Origin: Nephromyces sp. MM_2019
Taxonomy: Eukaryota; Apicomplexa; Aconoidasida; Nephromycida
Direction: 5' to 3'
Assembly (NCBI GenBank): GCA_015657535.1
Contig: JADHZB010001473.1
Coordinates: 1-32,500 of the forward strand
DNA: 32,500 nucleotides
Shown here: positions 11,760-23,900 of the stretch, piece after piece
How the letters are laid out: each line of letters begins with the position of its first letter
How positions within the stretch are numbered: the stretch's first letter is position 1
Notes under the pieces: model-generated
What the model saw: only the letters and a program-made list of their open reading frames with translations
The model's database searches: none
What the model was told of the DNA's origin: nothing
Program-made: the position numbers and the translations under genes

Positions 11760-14700
11760 TCAGGATTTTACTTTGGCAAACTTTAAAGCGTTCAGGTACT
11801 CATTTAAGGGCGTGAATTCTGCCTTTTGTAGCACCGGAGATGCTTTTAGCGCAGCGATCAGCTCATCTTGATACTCTATACCTTTTAGGCCCCCAATACA
11901 TACAGTCCTATTATCTACCCACAATATCATATATCTCAGAAATTTCTCCGTTCTTTCTTCACGTGAAAAACATTTATTGAGCGCGCCAAATATTTCATGG
12001 TCAGTCACATTGTTGATGTCACCAGTACACATTACCCCAAAGTTTGGTGGAGTAAGCTTTGCATCTTCGGTTGAGCCTGCGGATAATGAGTTTTACGAAG
12101 GGAGAGTGGATAAAACATACGGTAGGGGCAAAAGACAGCAATCTTTTAGACACGAAAAAACAACGAAGCATATAAAGAATAGGAGTCGCAGTAGAGGCTG
12201 CGAAGGGAGCAACTAAGCAAGAAGCTAGCGGCAAATCAAATTTTAACGCAGTTCTTCGAAGTTAACTAAACCACAAGAGCGATTATCAGAGACTTTCTAA
12301 GTACATCTCAAATAAGAGCAACACATCTCATAGCCTGATGTACCGCACACAACCAAGATTCCTAGCGTTATGCATACAACTAATGAGACAGGAGTCGGTG
12401 GGATAATCACCCAGGCAAGAGATCTGAGTGAGGAGCAAACAAGGGCTAACCCCAAAAATGCGTACTACCTACAAGTCTCCCAACCTTGAGAACATCTGAT
12501 ATGCTAAGAAATGAACACGACTAAACAAAGTAAGAAGAAAACTTCTTAACCGAAGCTACAACGGGAAATATGAATAAGTTAAAGCAAATATCAAGCCACT
12601 ATGCAGCGCCACAAAATCTCCCCATGACAGACACACTTTCCAAAAGTTATCCACGAAAAAGTCTCTAAAAAAGAAAACCACTTGTCTGATAAGCTCCACA
12701 AAAAGTAAAAATTTTTAGGAAAATACATCAAGGGCGCCTTCGTACCTTTAGATTTAAGATTAATGTTATAAAAGGACCGCATAAGGTAGAGAGTATTTTG
12801 AAACCTCTCTATGATTTCCGGCGGCAACTCCGGATGATAATAACAATAACAAAAAGCCTTGCCAGTTTGTAAGGCGTCAAAGGCAGCTTGATGATACAAG
12901 CGCTCCGACTGGAAAGGTGGAAAAAAATTTCCATAAAATAAGAAAGCGAATCGATAAAATCACAAGAGGTAAAAAAGCAGCTACGATATTCACAGGAATA
13001 TGAGAGTAATACTCACCAGCGAGAAATCACGTGATAAATATAGGAAATCGATTGCTCATGTGAATTATCATCCTTTTCCCGGGGAAAAAATGTTGCTTGA
13101 CGCTTAATGTGAAGTCCAAGCGGCAAAATCAACACACACTTGGCACATAACACACAGTTTGCACACAACACATACTTGGCACACAACCCACACTTGGTAC
13201 ACAACACATACTTGGTACAAAAATAAAGAATAAATGCATGGAAAACATCAGTTTAGGGTCAAGCATTGCAAACTACAAAGAAAACGCCAAATAAAACTGC
13301 TGAGTCTAGGTCATAAACTATTTCGCTTGCTTTAAAGTCTGCAAGTAATCTCAGAGTTTCAAAAACATAGCAAGGTATCGAAATAAACCATAACTTGCTC
13401 GTATCGGTCCAAGTTATGCCAATAACCTCCACCAACCATAAAAATAAAAACACATCATACTTACATCGTATAGCTCGAAACCCTCCGCGGAAGAAAACTT
13501 GACGAACTGTTTTTCAAGCAAAGAATTTTCGATGCTAGTACTGATATTACCTAATGAGATTCCATCTTCAAGAAAAAATTTACTTTCTGCGGCTATAAGT
13601 TTTGAATCAAACACATTTTTTAATGTGGAAGACGCCAGTATTTTGAAATCTTCATATTCGGTTGGCAAAGGGCATTCAAAGTTGTGCATGAGGAACATGA
13701 CATCAAACACACCATTGTGAAAGATAATTGGCTTTTCTATAGATTTGATCATGTTCCATATCTTAGTAAAGCCTACGCATCTATCCAAATTCTTGGTCAA
13801 GGAACTCTTCTTCATTTCTAGCATGGAAGCTTTGCACGCTTCTGCATCTTTTGTATAAGTAACAAGAAGTTTTACCTTCCATCTACCAACTGGCACCTTA
13901 GTGATCACAACGTTACCTTCTGCGTCAAAATTTGAAGCGAGTTCCAGGTGGAGTGCCTTACCAACCAACAAGGAAACTACCGGAGAGCTGTAACATGGAG
14001 AATCTTGAAGGTCTCCTAAGCCCTTGCAAATTTTTTTCTTAGTTCCTTCATTTTCCTGGATTTCATTTGGATTTTCGTTGTTACTCTCCAAAGAAGTACT
14101 CGTGTCAACCCGAGGTGGCATATTTTGAGAATGCGAATATAGCTCATCAAGTTCTGAATCTGAGTACAAGCATTTTGATTCGCTGCAAATATCGATAAAC
14201 ATCTGAACGCTCTTGACACACCTAGCTATGGTCTCCCTATCCTCAGCCAACACGGAATTTTGATCGACTTCATCAGGCAGAAAATGTTTTTCTAGAGCAC
14301 TTTTCCGGTTCTCAAACTCTTTCATCAGCAAGTCGTGAGTCTGGGTATTTACAAATCCAATACCCTTGGTTATCCACCTTTGGAAATCAAAATCTGCAAA
14401 AAAACAAAAGCAAAAACAAAAAAAAGAAAAACAATTGAGGCTTCCAAATTATGGGGAGAAGCGCGCCACCAGTAAGTAAAATAATAAAGCGTGTTACACT
14501 CAAAGTTCCTGGCGAAGGCCTCAGGAGCTCCCATGGAGCAGGAAGAGTCAAAAATGCATATCGCACAAAAAAATAAACAGACGCACTGATACACATAATG
14601 AAAAAGTGGTATTAACTGAGCAGCAAATCATAAACATGCTCACAATGATCCAATATAAAAAAAAACTATAGATAAAGCAATATCTTTAAAAGATGAAGAT

Positions 14701-15446
14701 AAAAATATTAGATAATAATATGAAGTATACTATCCATCTGCTAGAAAGGACACTGTATGCCGCAGAAGTGCAAACCAAAACCACTGCGTTTGGCCAGCAC
14801 GAAAAAAGAGGGTAAGAAAGTCACAAAGATAAAACTAGAGTAATTCACAAACAAAAAAAAGTTCAGTAAAACCGCAGCAGACAGTAGCTAACCATGTTTT
14901 ATATGGAAAGTAATTGCAGAGCTGGACATTGACACAGTCCGGGCTTCTCTGATATCCTCAAAGAAGATAGATCGCGGGAACACGTAAAAGTTGAACGATT
15001 TCGTCTCAAAAGACCTTGTATCAACCGAGGGATCATCTGCAAAAAATCAAAAGCAGCTCTTTTTAGAAAAAGACAATGTTTTTCCGCTATGGATATAATT
15101 CTCATCAAGAAGCGCATAATAGCTCCAAATGAGCCAATACAGCATCACCAAACAGACCCAAAAGGAACATACAAAATCATCACTGGAGCAAGCCCAGCAC
15201 TTTACCAGATAAGAGACCGGTTTGCTGCTTAAAGCTTGAGATTCCAACCTGCATAATGTCAAACATCTCTACTCCTGCCTTCATAGATTTATAATGCTCC
15301 TCTGGAGTATCCAAAAAAGTTGGGAATTTATGCTTGACAGGATGGAGTCCTGTCATTTCGAGATCAATGGCTAAAAACTGACATTCTTCAATCGCAAGCA
15401 GAGTGCTGGCGACAACTTCATTAAAGTTGTCGATATCAACATCCAT
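11760..15446 (-). CDS. PARN: PARN-type poly(A)-specific ribonuclease, five exons, 597 residues
   Basis: A DEDDh-family 3'-5' exonuclease that removes poly(A) tails from RNA. Exons on the minus strand: 15446-15206, 15036-14893, 14393-13465, 12908-12746, 12076-11760; all phases agree (1794 bases) and each join restores conserved sequence. Catalytic residues: Asp28 and Glu30 in FLAIDLEMTG, Asp359 in FHNGVFDVMF, His444 and Asp449 in YHQAAFDALQTGKAF. Asp28 and Glu30 have the same numbers as in human PARN. Other family blocks are KSFNFYVFP (exon 2), FDFQRWITKGI (exon 3), SAEGFELYD at the exon 3/4 join and NTLYLMRSFYNINL (exon 4). Exon 5 matches the RRM-like C-terminal domain (ILWVDNRTVCIGGL, then FTPLNEYL). 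The R3H region, about residues 180-295, is poorly conserved and holds an acidic Asn/Glu-rich insert. Nucleus and cytoplasm are both possible sites. The start follows ctgaaa; introns are 169, 499, 556 and 669 bases. Confidence 0.95.
12909..13464 (-). other. PARN intron 3, carrying a minisatellite and an RRM-like open frame
   Basis: The donor is gtaagtatg at 13464 and the acceptor is cctttccag before 12908. It holds the 18-base minisatellite (13134-13223) and a 64-codon minus frame (13450-13259) whose middle, ITWTDTSKLWFISIP...FKAS, resembles the RRM strand-loop-strand-helix part encoded by exon 5 (ILWVDNRTVCIGGL...LKAS). The order of conserved blocks shows that exon 3 joins the exon at 12908, not this frame. 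Confidence 0.75.
13134..13223. repeat. 18-base minisatellite, five units
   Basis: Five consecutive 18-base units (13134, 13152, 13170, 13188, 13206), consensus acatacttggcacacaac, each with one to four changes. The minus strand reads as a six-residue Cys-rich repeat (LCAKCV type), a by-product of the 18-base period; it is intronic. Confidence 0.85.
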
Positions 15447-17248
15447 TTTCAGTAGTTAAATAGAGCGAAAATTATCCTCAATTATTGCTGCTAGATTATT
15501 TGAAAATGCCACTTATGGCGAGCTGCTGTGCTGCACACCTTTGAGCACACTGATGTAACAGGTTAACTAAGAACAAGGGGTGTTTTTTGCACACATATCA
15601 TACCAACATCTGAGTCGTAATCAGGCTTTAGTTTGAAGCTCAAGAAGTCGCAGAAACGCGCACTGCGAAGCAATTTAGCGTGGATTGGCAGGTTGTGCGT
15701 GGCGCTCTTCCGTTGATGTTATTCGCTACTCAGCTGCATGGAAGCATGAATGACGCGCATTTTTGAGGTGTGGCTAATATAATGGAGTGGCCAACCTCCT
15801 TCAAGGTACCCCCACCCCACTAGTAGCCATTATGAGTATACGTACAATATATTACTGGAAAGATGCGTAGCCAGAAATCGCGGATCAACCAGGCTGAACA
15901 ACCGCGCATATTATATGCTCAGTTCCAAATACTCCACCTGTCACGGCGGATACCGCAATGGAGCTCGACTCCCATGATGCAGCGCACACGCAACCTAATG
16001 GCCAACAGATAGAGCGGAAGCAAAGCGTTGGAAGCGCTTAATTCGGAGGGTAGACTCATATTTCCGATATACTTACATCAAAAGAGTGCACCAAGACGAT
16101 ACATACGCTATTAAAAGCCATTCCTACAACAAATGACGAAAAATCTAGCGGACACATGATTTCATGGTGACTATCAGTGCTAAAAAAAGTAAACTACAGC
16201 TCTACATTAATGCCATATACACATCGAAGTGCTAGAAATCAAGCTATGAGCAAGACATTTATATTATAAAACATCGGCATAATGCGAAGCAGGGTCGAGT
16301 TAAACATCTACGTATCGTATGCACAACTGCAAAGTCGTTGATGACTTAATTAGACAACAGGGCTCTAAAGACTGGGAGGGAAAAAACATATAAATAACGC
16401 TATTAAGCAACAAACAGTGGTACAGGATTAAATTTGTTCATCTTGAGGTACCCACACTTGGCACTCTCAATTTGCTACCAAAGACGAATTTTCGTGGTAA
16501 TCTAGCAAGGAATGGCCATCTGTATGAGTGTAATTGTGCGTGTGAGTGTGAGTGTGATTGCGTGTGTAAGTGTGTGTGTTTGTGAGCATGAGTGCACATT
16601 TTGTGAGTGTTTCGACTATGGCTACACACTATTCAGCCGTCCATGCGAATAGATGCAAACACTTTCTTTTGCGATGAAAATTGCTTTTATGCTTTTTTTT
16701 ATACGCTCCATATATGTAAACCGAGCACAGTCTGCAAGCACCTTGGTGAAGCCGTGAAATTTGAGCAGAATTTCCGAAGCCCCTCTCCTTGTGTGCGTAG
16801 ATTCAGAATCAGGAATAGTCAAGCATCCACAAATGCCCGGAATATGGTGTGCTTTCTGCTTATTTTTACTCCTTGGCCCGCACAAACCATGCTACATAAC
16901 GCTCTATGAAACTAAATGTAGTGTTCGATGTACAGGTTTTGGGGTGCAATGCAAAATCTTGGTACTGAGAGTATGAAATCTAGCTAGCATATATTCTGCA
17001 GTTATGACAATATATCAATCTATTCATTTTATGAAGAATTCTGTATCTCTTCGTTCTGCAATCATTTGGGGATGCATGGAACTGGTCCACTCACCACTTT
17101 GTTGTGAATTTTTTTGTCCATACCCGCCTCTTCTGCCATATGCTTGCAAGGCAATTATGTTTGCATCGTAACTGATGATGAAAACAGAGTTCACCAGAAG
17201 CTGCTAAAGTTGCCTAGCAGTTGATGCTGCTTTTAAAAGAAAACTGGT
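15447..17248. other. Gap upstream of PARN, no gene seen
   Basis: This holds the PARN 5' flank. A degenerate GT-rich tract lies at about 16529-16605 (gtgtgagtgtgagtgtga and variants). At 16607-16976 three overlapping frames on both strands are open for 70-100 codons, none with a motif or start context that favours it. No exon chain was found. Confidence 0.45.
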
Positions 17249-18285
17249 CTACATTGTAAAATGGAAAACTTCATGATGAAAGCTAAGGTAATCCTTTTTG
17301 GAGCTGCGTAGATACCTTGCAGGCCGTACTTGAAAAGGTTCAATCGGAATTCTTTTTAGCACAGAATCAGCTGGTAATTTGATCTTTGCTGGCGTGCAAA
17401 AAAGAAACTTCGACGAAGAACCAAGTATATGCACCTGGTTGCTGGATTTATAAAACAAAGCTTAGATAAAGAAGAAGCTAGCAGGTGTAGCTGATCACTG
17501 AATTTCGCAAGAAGCTAGCTAAAGAGTTGCATATGCCTACACATATGTGTTATCCGAAAACGGTGTATTTAAGAAGTCTTTCTTAGTTAATAGGAGAGGC
17601 TAAAATTACCAACAGGAAAACTATGTGATGTGCTCTGTCCGCCGTTAAATCTGGATTCATTATGAAATATCTCAGCTAGCTGTCAAAATAGTTTTCCCCA
17701 GGAGAAAGCGTTTATATACGTAAAGCCCGAAGGATACTATGGGGATAGGAAGCTATATCCCAGGGTCAATACTAAAGATGATAAGCTTTCATAGATCCTG
17801 GAAAGCAGCGGAAATTACGTTTTTAGTACCTCACGTGCTTTTGGTACATTTTCTTTCTTGAGAATATACGGCTTTCTAATGAGCTTCATCAAGCCAGAAT
17901 TGAGTATTTCACCAGCAAAAATAAATAGATGAGCATTGAATAATACGTCATGGTGAAGCTTCGGATGAGTCTTCTGGGGTGGTAGGTAGACGGAGCTCAG
18001 GATTGAGTAGACTGGCAAGCGAAACGTGTTGTACGCAAGGATCACATGATGAATTAATGTGGCAGTGCTATATACAACGCACCTTCAGCTTTGTAGAAAC
18101 ACCGCGTGGAAGCACAAAAGTGAGGCATGTGTGGCAATTCTAACGAGTTACCTACTACGAAGCCATACCAGTTTCTCTGCCTCATCATACTGTCTTCGCA
18201 CAGATGGGCTTCGCAGTTGCTATTACTGATTTCTTGTGTTTCACACTGGTATGCATAAGCAGAGGTCAAGAAAATGGCGCGTATT
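17249..18285 (-). other. Candidate minus-strand exons, model not resolved
   Basis: Three open minus-strand segments look somewhat protein-like: about 18235-18140 (after ttatgcataccag, ending before gtaactcg, Cys-containing), 18060-17815 (ending FAGEILNSGLMKLIRKPYI and a basic tail with a TAA stop), and 17458-17249 (KLPADSVLKRIPIEPFQVRP, ending in a TAG). Phases of the first two do not match with the splice sites I can see, and no family is recognised. They may be remnants, exons with sites I missed, or chance. Confidence 0.18.
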
Positions 18286-18963
18286 AAAGTTATTAGCGAT
18301 AAATGGGTGGTTTATTGAATGTAAAAATCCTTCACTTCATCTGCCTCAGCACTGCAGTGTTTCTGCAGACTATTGGAACACGGGAAAAATACCATGCGGA
18401 CCCGCTGACCACTAGTGGCAGTAGTAGGGAAGACAGTTTCCAGTGTTTTCTTGAAAAGCTTTCCTTCGTGATTAAGTTTTAACTGGTAGTTATTTTAATA
18501 ATCTGAGAATTTTATGAAAATATTACTCGTGGGGTGAGTTGCAGCCGCTGGAAATTGATGCTATATATCGCGAATGACGCGCTCTATCCCGTAGCTTATA
18601 GCACCGTCGGTTACCATACGCAGCACCAATTTGTTTCACTAGAAAAAAAGGTAACAATTACCTACTATTACCACATTAGTTTTTCTCCACTTTTATATGC
18701 CTTTAGATGAGATGACAAGTAGATATGAGTAAATTTAAAATTGCAAGGGTAAAAAGCTACGGGGTAGATTTCATACGTCTTTTTGTTTTCTCATACGTAC
18801 ATTGGCGTTCAAAGCGCCTACCCTTTGCTGAATGAATTGTGCCAAGAGGAGTGGAGAGAGGAAGGAACTTTATAGACAGGGTGGATTGTCAAACTTATTT
18901 TGTTAATGGGTATAAATGTGCTATTTATGATTGGAAATGGGTGTAAATAAATGCTTTGCTTAA

Positions 18964-19060
18964 TACTTTCCCACATAAGCTCAAGATATGCGTCTTACAA
19001 CACCTCAAGAAGTACTTCCCATATAAGCTCAAGAAATGCGTCTTACAATACATCAAGAAA
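18964..19060. repeat. 48-base direct duplication
   Basis: The block tacttcccacataagctc... at 18964 recurs 48 bases later at 19012-19060 with a few changes; both copies contain gcgtcttacaa and caagaa. It lies directly past the stop of the possible small gene ending at 19063, so it would be in its 3' flank. Confidence 0.8.
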
Positions 19061-19062
19061 TA

Positions 19063-19620
19063 CTATAGATAGTCCTGAACCCTCATCGGTTTCGCAGTTT
19101 CTTTAGCTTTTTTAGGTCTAGCGTTGCCACGTTCTAGTAGGCCTTGTTTCTTGCTTTTTCCCCCCCATTTACCTGGAATTTGCAAAAACATTTCTGTATT
19201 AAAGCTGCTGAAAATTTAAGCCTAGTGGCTCCCTTTTATCAAGTGTGAGCCAACTGCCAGGGATGCACAACTACTATCATCATAGGAGATCTTTATATCT
19301 TGTTGTTGGGGTGCGAACTCAGAAGCAATCAATTAAGCTTCCATGGTATGTGTAGGTGAATGCTTGCAAAGATGCTTTTCGCAGTATCAACTAATAAACT
19401 TGGTACCGACTTGATCTAGAAGACAAAAAAACATCAAAAGCTTTTGAGAACTCCGTAAAGGCGCTTACACACACGGTAGTCTCAAGATTTCCTAGCTTTT
19501 TTACGTAATTTCTGCGGCGTTTTCACGGTCTCTGCCTTCAAGACTCCTATCTTGGACCAGGCCGAACTTTACTTTTAACATGTTAAAGGGGGAAACAAGA
19601 TGACGAACAACCGACGACAT
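19063..19620 (-). CDS. Possible small three-exon gene, 66 residues, unrecognised
   Basis: Candidate exons 19620-19573, 19317-19275 and 19172-19063 join in matching phases (201 bases). Exon 1 begins MSSVVRHLVSPFNMLK, which could be an amphipathic organelle-targeting or start segment, and ends before gtaaag. Exon 2 reads FAPQQQDIKISYDD and ends before gtagtt. Exon 3 follows a T-rich tract ending attccag and is strongly basic (GGKSKKQGLLERGNARPKKA, ending RVQDYL and a TAG). Introns are 255 and 102 bases. Exon 1 could instead run on to about 19530 and join exon 3 directly. The basic tail suggests RNA or ribosome association, which is inference only. Confidence 0.3.
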
Positions 19621-20843
19621 TAAAGCTCTGCTAAAGTCATTACAGGAAAAGTACTAGAGCACTCGGGAGTGACCAATGAAAAAGTTCACGGACAAAGGGG
19701 TATCTTCAGGTGAATGCGCCAAAACCTGCTAAATTTTCCGGGTTTTGTGAGTTAATTAACTGCTCCCAGTCGATTTCATGTTCTTCTGCCGCATAGAGTG
19801 TTGAATACGATTGCGAGCGAAGAAGAGTGTTGAATTTTATTACATACGCTTAAATAAACTAGCAGAGGCAAAGGTTTTTGTCGGTTAACATGTTCAGGTC
19901 ATGTATTGGAATTAGAAAATTCAGCTGTACTAAAATCTAGAGGTTACTAGAATGCGGGGGATTCCATTAGAAGAACCGCTAGAGGATGCATTATATTAAA
20001 AAATTCATGCTCAGCGTCACGTGCTTCTATACATTTTAGTATATTTTCATGTCATGATATTAAACTAAACACATGCATCTTCTACTTCGTTCAGCAACCT
20101 ATAACCCCAAGAAAATACTGATTTTCCAACGTTTTGCCTTGTAGTAGCATCCGTCGTTGCTATTACTGCATTTTTGGGCGTATGCTTCAAGAAAATATTC
20201 AAGCTTAGTACACAAGGCGTCGTCTCGTGTCCGCACAGACTTTCGTACCGCACACAACATACCGGCATAGTAATTTAAATGAAATTAATCCTCAAGACGA
20301 GAATAAATCCATTTTTTTCCGGATATGCTACTACTATTCCAATACATTAGCGAAAGAATGCTAATATCCGCGGGTAAATAAGAGGAAAACAATAAAGGGC
20401 TGAAAACTTGGATGGTTACAGCGCAACTTCAACTAGGAAGAAAAAGAAGCACGTAAAGTACAAGAGTAAACAAACCCCTCATAAGCACCCCATAGCGGCA
20501 TTACCCTATATCATATGATCATATAGGGAAGTTTAGTGATAGTGTAAGTAAGCTAACGGAAATCACAACTAATCCCAATCTCTCCAATATTAGAACTACT
20601 CTGAAACGCTATTCATCTTCAAAGAGACCTGCAATGAGTTAAAAAATCACCGTCTAGCATACGACAATGCACACTCAACTTATGAAAGCGCTTCTTACAC
20701 AAATGGTACTACCAATTTGCGACGTTTAATTGAGTATATAAAGCAAACGGAAAAATCTCCAACCTCTTCTTATACGTATGAAAGGGGTTAATTCTGTGTG
20801 TATATGAGCATCCTCCACTAAAGCTTTCATGGAAGATTAAATT
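19621..20843. other. Gap with no supported gene
   Basis: One 67-codon minus frame (20268-20065, starting MPVCCVRYESLCGHE) follows an in-frame stop and is Cys-rich at its start, but has no splice partner or recognisable family. No repeat stands out, apart from a short palindromic tatcatatgatcatata-like patch at about 20509-20527. Confidence 0.4.
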
Positions 20844-20883
20844 CCCTAAAACCTTAACCCTTAGCCCTTAACCCTAATCCTTA
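20844..20883. repeat. Short degenerate telomere-like tract
   Basis: About five units of ccctaaa / cccttaa / cccttag type in a row, beginning ccctaaaaccttaaccc. The C-rich strand is on the plus strand. It lies 35 bases past the stop codon of the giant minus-strand gene. Units are imperfect, as in interstitial telomeric sequence. Confidence 0.6.
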
Positions 20884-20917
20884 TAGAGATGGTTTAAAAT
20901 GGTGTTATCAGAAGAAG

Positions 20918-23900
20918 TTAGCGTATAATATGACGCTTAAACTTCTTTAAACGAATCCTTTTCTCCATCTTTCGCTTTACCAATTCGGCGGAATTTTTAG
21001 GCTCTACTTGTGATTTCCTCCACTGCTCCATAAGGGTGATGTTTTGAGCACAAAACCAACAGTACCAATCACCAGTCATGGGTGGAGGGTTTTCGTCACT
21101 ATACCCAACACACACCCAATGCGACCATCTCTCACATCCTATTAGAAGATAAGGTAGAAAAAAGGAAGGAAATAAATTATAAGTATTTAGGCTAATTATC
21201 ACAGCATGCATTCCTAAGCCTATAAGCTGCTCTCAGTACGCTTTGCATTCCTAGACTATAAGCTGCTTTTTACACACACTCAACATGCCTAAACTACAAG
21301 CTGCTTTTACCATACTTAACCTAGCTCTCAAACTAACACACAAAGAGGAATCATAGAGTGAAGTGTTTGAAAAGACCTAGGTTAAACACCAGTGAGTGAT
21401 GAGAGTGAATGCGACTGAACGGTGTGCCTCCGTACTTGCGGGGAAAAAAAATGCTCTGTCTGCAGGCGAATATTCGAGAGCAGACGTGTGTGTGTGCGTG
21501 TGTGCGCATTTGGAGGGAAACTCAAAAATATGAAGAAAAACAAGGTTGAGAGTTAAAAAGCTTAAGCATGATGCCAAGGTGAAACGCTAGAGTCTATAAT
21601 AGGACAGCTCTTGAAGAGGGCAAGGATGTGTGTGCAGACGATAAAGGAAACTTGAAGATGATGGAAAAAGTTTAAGATAAAGTTACTTGAAGATGATGAA
21701 AAAACATCTAATAAGACGACTCGGAGAAGATGGAAAAATACCACAAAAAACCACCAAAATATGTTCTACGGACTCAAACATTTCGCCTTTAATGCCAAAT
21801 ACTTATACCACCAATAGCACAGTTGAACTGTCATCACCTAGGCAAGCAGTGTGTAAGGAAAAAGCTCTTTTTACACACACCATAGGCATTAAATGCAAAG
21901 AAATCCCCCCCCAAAATGACGCATACACCCTACACAAATCGACTAGATGGAATTATAAGCATCAAATTTCCCACAACTCACCTCCTCTCCCCCCCTACCA
22001 AACTCTATCTAAAGCTCCCTCCAAAAAAATCAAAAAACAGCCTTTACAGCCAACGGAGAGGCATAAACTCACTCAAAAATAACCAACACACACAAACACT
22101 CCCCTCCAAGCTTACTATCGCAGCCAATCCAGTGAAGACCATCACCGGGAGATCCATCAGGCATCTCTGTATAGTCTCTTCTACACAGAGGGCAAAGTAT
22201 TCGATTTTCTTTGTTTCCAAACGATTTTTGATGAGGAAGATGTTGTTTTTGAGGCTTTATATGCCTCGAATCATTACAAATCGAGTTAATGCGCCGCGAA
22301 ACTTCAACAGAAAGTGAAATTTCCGAGAGCTTTTCCGTTAAACTGACGGGATTGATGCAGGCAAACAGCTGCCTCTTTGTCTCCTTATCAAAACTGGAGA
22401 CTTCTTCAATGTCAAAAGCTTTTTCAGACTCGGAAAGGCCTATAGACGATTGAAAAGGGCTCAAAAAACTAGGTGAGGTTGATGCTTTTTCGTCATCTTC
22501 TTCAGTAGCTAAGCGAGTATTCGTTACAGAGGAAGGAGGAGACCTCCAGTCCATCATGGTGGTGGGAAGGAGGGCGCTACCCTTGGCTGCTAAAGTGGAG
22601 GCTGTTGTTGTGTGCGTTGCAAAACTGCCATCTTTTGCTACGGTGAAACTGCCATTCTGCTGGCTTAATAGGTTTTCTCTATCGGATGGAGAAGGGGGGC
22701 TTCTTCTATCAGCAGAAGGTGTGTGCAGTGAAGACGGCAGCTGCTCACCATTTCGGAATGAAGACTGTGAAGAACCGACAGAAAGGGCATTATCCCGAAC
22801 GTTTTCCTCGGTATCTGGCTTGTGTGTGTGTGTGTCAATGTTAGCAGGGCTTGAGGGGGTGATTGTAGCATGAGGAGCAGGAACGGCATCTTTAGTAAGC
22901 GAATTGCTCGCTGCAGCTGTGGCATCACGATCCTCTCCCGAGAAGAGATGCTGGCTGGAGTTACCAGCTAGCCCCCTCCTCTCATTACTAGAGAAAGCAT
23001 CGTTATGGAAGGGAGGGTCCTCCCTCCCCACAGAGTAGTTTTGCGGGGGGGGAAACACCATCATCATGGGAGGGGGTGGTATGGATGGAAAAAGAGGCAT
23101 CTCTCCATACGCATTAACCCCCCCCAATGAGCTATCAGAGAGAGAAGTATCAACCTGGGGGGGCTGCTGAGCAAACAGGGCTCCCCTAGGCTTTCGAGAA
23201 GAAGGAAACGGAGAGGGATGAAGAGCTGAGCCTCCCCCCCCACTGCTACGACGCACAAATACTGGAGTAGCAGCTGCTTCCCTCCTCAAAGAGCTTGCTC
23301 CATTCTGAGATATTGGGGGGGGGTTAAGATGACGGCGTGGTCGTCCCACCCTCCTCTTCATCTTTGGCATTACATTCACTATAACTCCACTCAGTTTTTC
23401 TCTAGTCATGCCAAAATCCGCTGGGGGGGCTAGAGATCTACTATGAAGAGTAGGGTTAACACTACTGCCCGGTGAGTGTGGCAAGAAAGAGGCATCTGGG
23501 GGGCGATGGGAGGGTTTTAACACATTGGGGGGATTGAAAGCTTGCCTAGAGCTATGGCTTGATACATTGAGAAATCCCTCTGAAGAGGGGGGTGCAACAT
23601 CGATGGAATGGTGGTGGTACATGCCTTCTAGGGGGGTGGGAAGGTCGTTGTTTTTGTTGCTCTTGGAGAGTTCATTTACCCCCCTGGGACTATCACTAGT
23701 TAAACCGTTGGTGGCGGCAGTGACAGTGGTGGAGTTCGCGGTGATGGTGGAGCTGGTGGTGGTGGTGATGATGCCCCCACTCGCAGAGAAGATGCTTGAA
23801 TCAGATTGGCTAATGCCAATGGAGCTCTTAGACGGGGGGTGGTGATATTGCCCTGTTGGGGGCTGCCTCAGCTCACTCGCACACAACCCAGGGGGTGGAC

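Noticed and set aside
16607..16976. Three overlapping 70-100 codon frames on both strands
   Set aside because: None is favoured by start context, motif or splice sites; a locally stop-poor stretch is enough to explain them.
18208..20175. Shared 13-base word gttgctattactg at two sites, suggesting a duplicated exon
   Set aside because: Surrounding sequence does not align, and several 13-base matches are expected by chance in a window this long.
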